From: Bryobacterales bacterium
GTDB lineage: Bacteria > Acidobacteriota > Terriglobia > Bryobacterales > Bryobacteraceae
DNA: 6,783 nucleotides
NCBI GenBank assembly: GCA_003164075.1
Contig: PLRZ01000703.1
Span: 2,474-9,256, forward strand
Reading direction: 5' to 3'
Position numbers and translations under genes: made by a program. Shown in pieces: positions 6,269-6,783 of the stretch (its first letter is position 1; the number at the start of each line of letters is the position of its first letter). The notes below the pieces were generated by a model. The model had not been told where the DNA came from. It searched no databases and saw nothing but the letters and a program-made list of their open reading frames with translations.

Positions 6269-6673
6269 ATGATCGACTCCGAACCGCACTACGGCAGAGG
6301 CTGTCTAACCTTGGTCGTAGATGACGACCCCAGGATTCGCGGGTACATCAAGACAATCCTGAGAAGCGCCAACGTTCAAATTCTCGAAGCTGGCGATGGA
6401 TCGGAGGCGCTGGAGTTATTTCGAGTGTGGCGTGGCAAGATCGATTTAGTGATCACGGATATCCGGATGCCACGCATGACGGGAACAGATCTCGCGACCT
6501 CGCTCAGATCGGACTGTCCCAACATGCCGGTAATCTTCGTTTCCGGGGAACCCGCCGCGGCCTTCACTGAATTTCAGAACAACCAAACTGTGTTTATCGA
6601 GAAACCATTCGGCCCGAGAGCATTATTGGAGGCCGCGCGCCGATTTTTCGATTTCATTCCGGCGGCCTGTTGA
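6269..6673 (+). CDS. Stand-alone response-regulator receiver protein (CheY-like)
   Basis: This 134-residue protein is a single receiver domain that would accept a phosphoryl group from a histidine kinase. The conserved parts are all visible: the acidic pocket D18-D19-D20 after the first strand (LVVDDDP), phospho-acceptor D64 in TDIRMPRMTG, switch serine S92 in FVSGE, and K112 in IEKPF. There is no DNA-binding or enzymatic output domain, so output would be by protein contact or phosphotransfer. The ATG at 6269 is chosen because GAAGGA (6256-6261) is seven bases upstream. A GTG at 6215 in frame would add 18 residues before the domain but has no comparable ribosome-binding site. It is 140 bases downstream of the chaperone operon and uses more A/T-ending codons and AGA/AGG arginines than those genes, so it is probably a separate unit. 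The cognate kinase is not in the window. Confidence 0.92.
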   Translation: MIDSEPHYGRGCLTLVVDDDPRIRGYIKTILRSANVQILEAGDGSEALELFRVWRGKIDLVITDIRMPRMTGTDLATSLRSDCPNMPVIFVSGEPAAAFTEFQNNQTVFIEKPFGPRALLEAARRFFDFIPAAC

Positions 6674-6690
6674 GGTAAGTCCACGGGCCT

Positions 6691-6726
6691 AAGGAGCCGC
6701 TTGCTCCCGACCGTTAGGGAGCGGTT
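6691..6726. repeat. Stem-loop, possible member of a dispersed intergenic repeat family
   Basis: GCTCCC (6703-6708) pairs with GGGAGC (6717-6722) around the loop GACCGTTA, and CCGC (6697-6700) can extend the stem with GCGG (6721-6724) across a bulge. No T-run follows. The GACCGTTAGGGAGCGG core resembles an intergenic motif I recall (GACCGT.AGGGAGCGG) as frequent in Solibacter-type acidobacterial genomes. That recollection is not verified. It may instead just be the 3' structure of the receiver mRNA. Confidence 0.35.
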
Positions 6727-6783
6727 GCGCACGTTCGAGACATTCAGAACTCCCGATCGATGGCCAGAGCTTCGCAGGTGGGG

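Noticed and set aside
61..6753. GGAGTTCTGA near the left end (61-70) is the reverse complement of TCAGAACTCC near the right end (6744-6753), suggesting element termini
   Set aside because: A 10-base inverted match is expected several times by chance in a window of this size, and there is no transposase or target duplication.

Overview
The window is GC-rich and gene-dense, and every supported gene lies on the + strand. High GC, GTG and TTG starts, tightly overlapping genes and a stand-alone receiver-domain protein would fit an acidobacterium of the Solibacter/Bryobacter type. That placement is an inference from general style and remembered sequence flavour. No taxonomic marker gene is present.

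Layout: positions 1-238 are non-coding, with an imperfect hairpin (68-132) and a good sigma70-type promoter candidate (171-200) about 39 bases before the first gene. Positions 239-6128 are five head-to-tail genes with overlaps or near-zero gaps, almost certainly one operon. They encode (1) an 873-residue helical, TPR-like protein with a C-terminal CxCxxC cluster; (2) a 95-residue minimal J-domain protein whose HPD triad reads HPPD; (3) a 244-residue GrpE-family nucleotide exchange factor; (4) a 605-residue Hsp70 whose substrate-binding domain looks more like HscC than DnaK; (5) a 144-residue protein with a four-cysteine zinc ribbon followed by helices. A 140-base gap with a weak terminator candidate follows. 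Then comes a 134-residue stand-alone response-regulator receiver with less GC-biased codon use. The last 110 bases are non-coding and hold a stem-loop that may belong to a dispersed intergenic repeat.

Reading it together: genes 2, 3 and 4 supply the three parts of an Hsp70 cycle (ATPase, J-protein that triggers hydrolysis, nucleotide exchange factor) in one translationally coupled unit. The large first protein and the zinc-ribbon last protein are candidates for client-recruiting, scaffolding or regulatory partners dedicated to this chaperone. There is no CIRCE heat-shock operator, and the genes differ from the housekeeping grpE-dnaK-dnaJ set, so this looks like a specialised chaperone machine rather than the general heat-shock system. 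Its client and physiological role cannot be read from the sequence. The receiver gene is probably a separate transcription unit.
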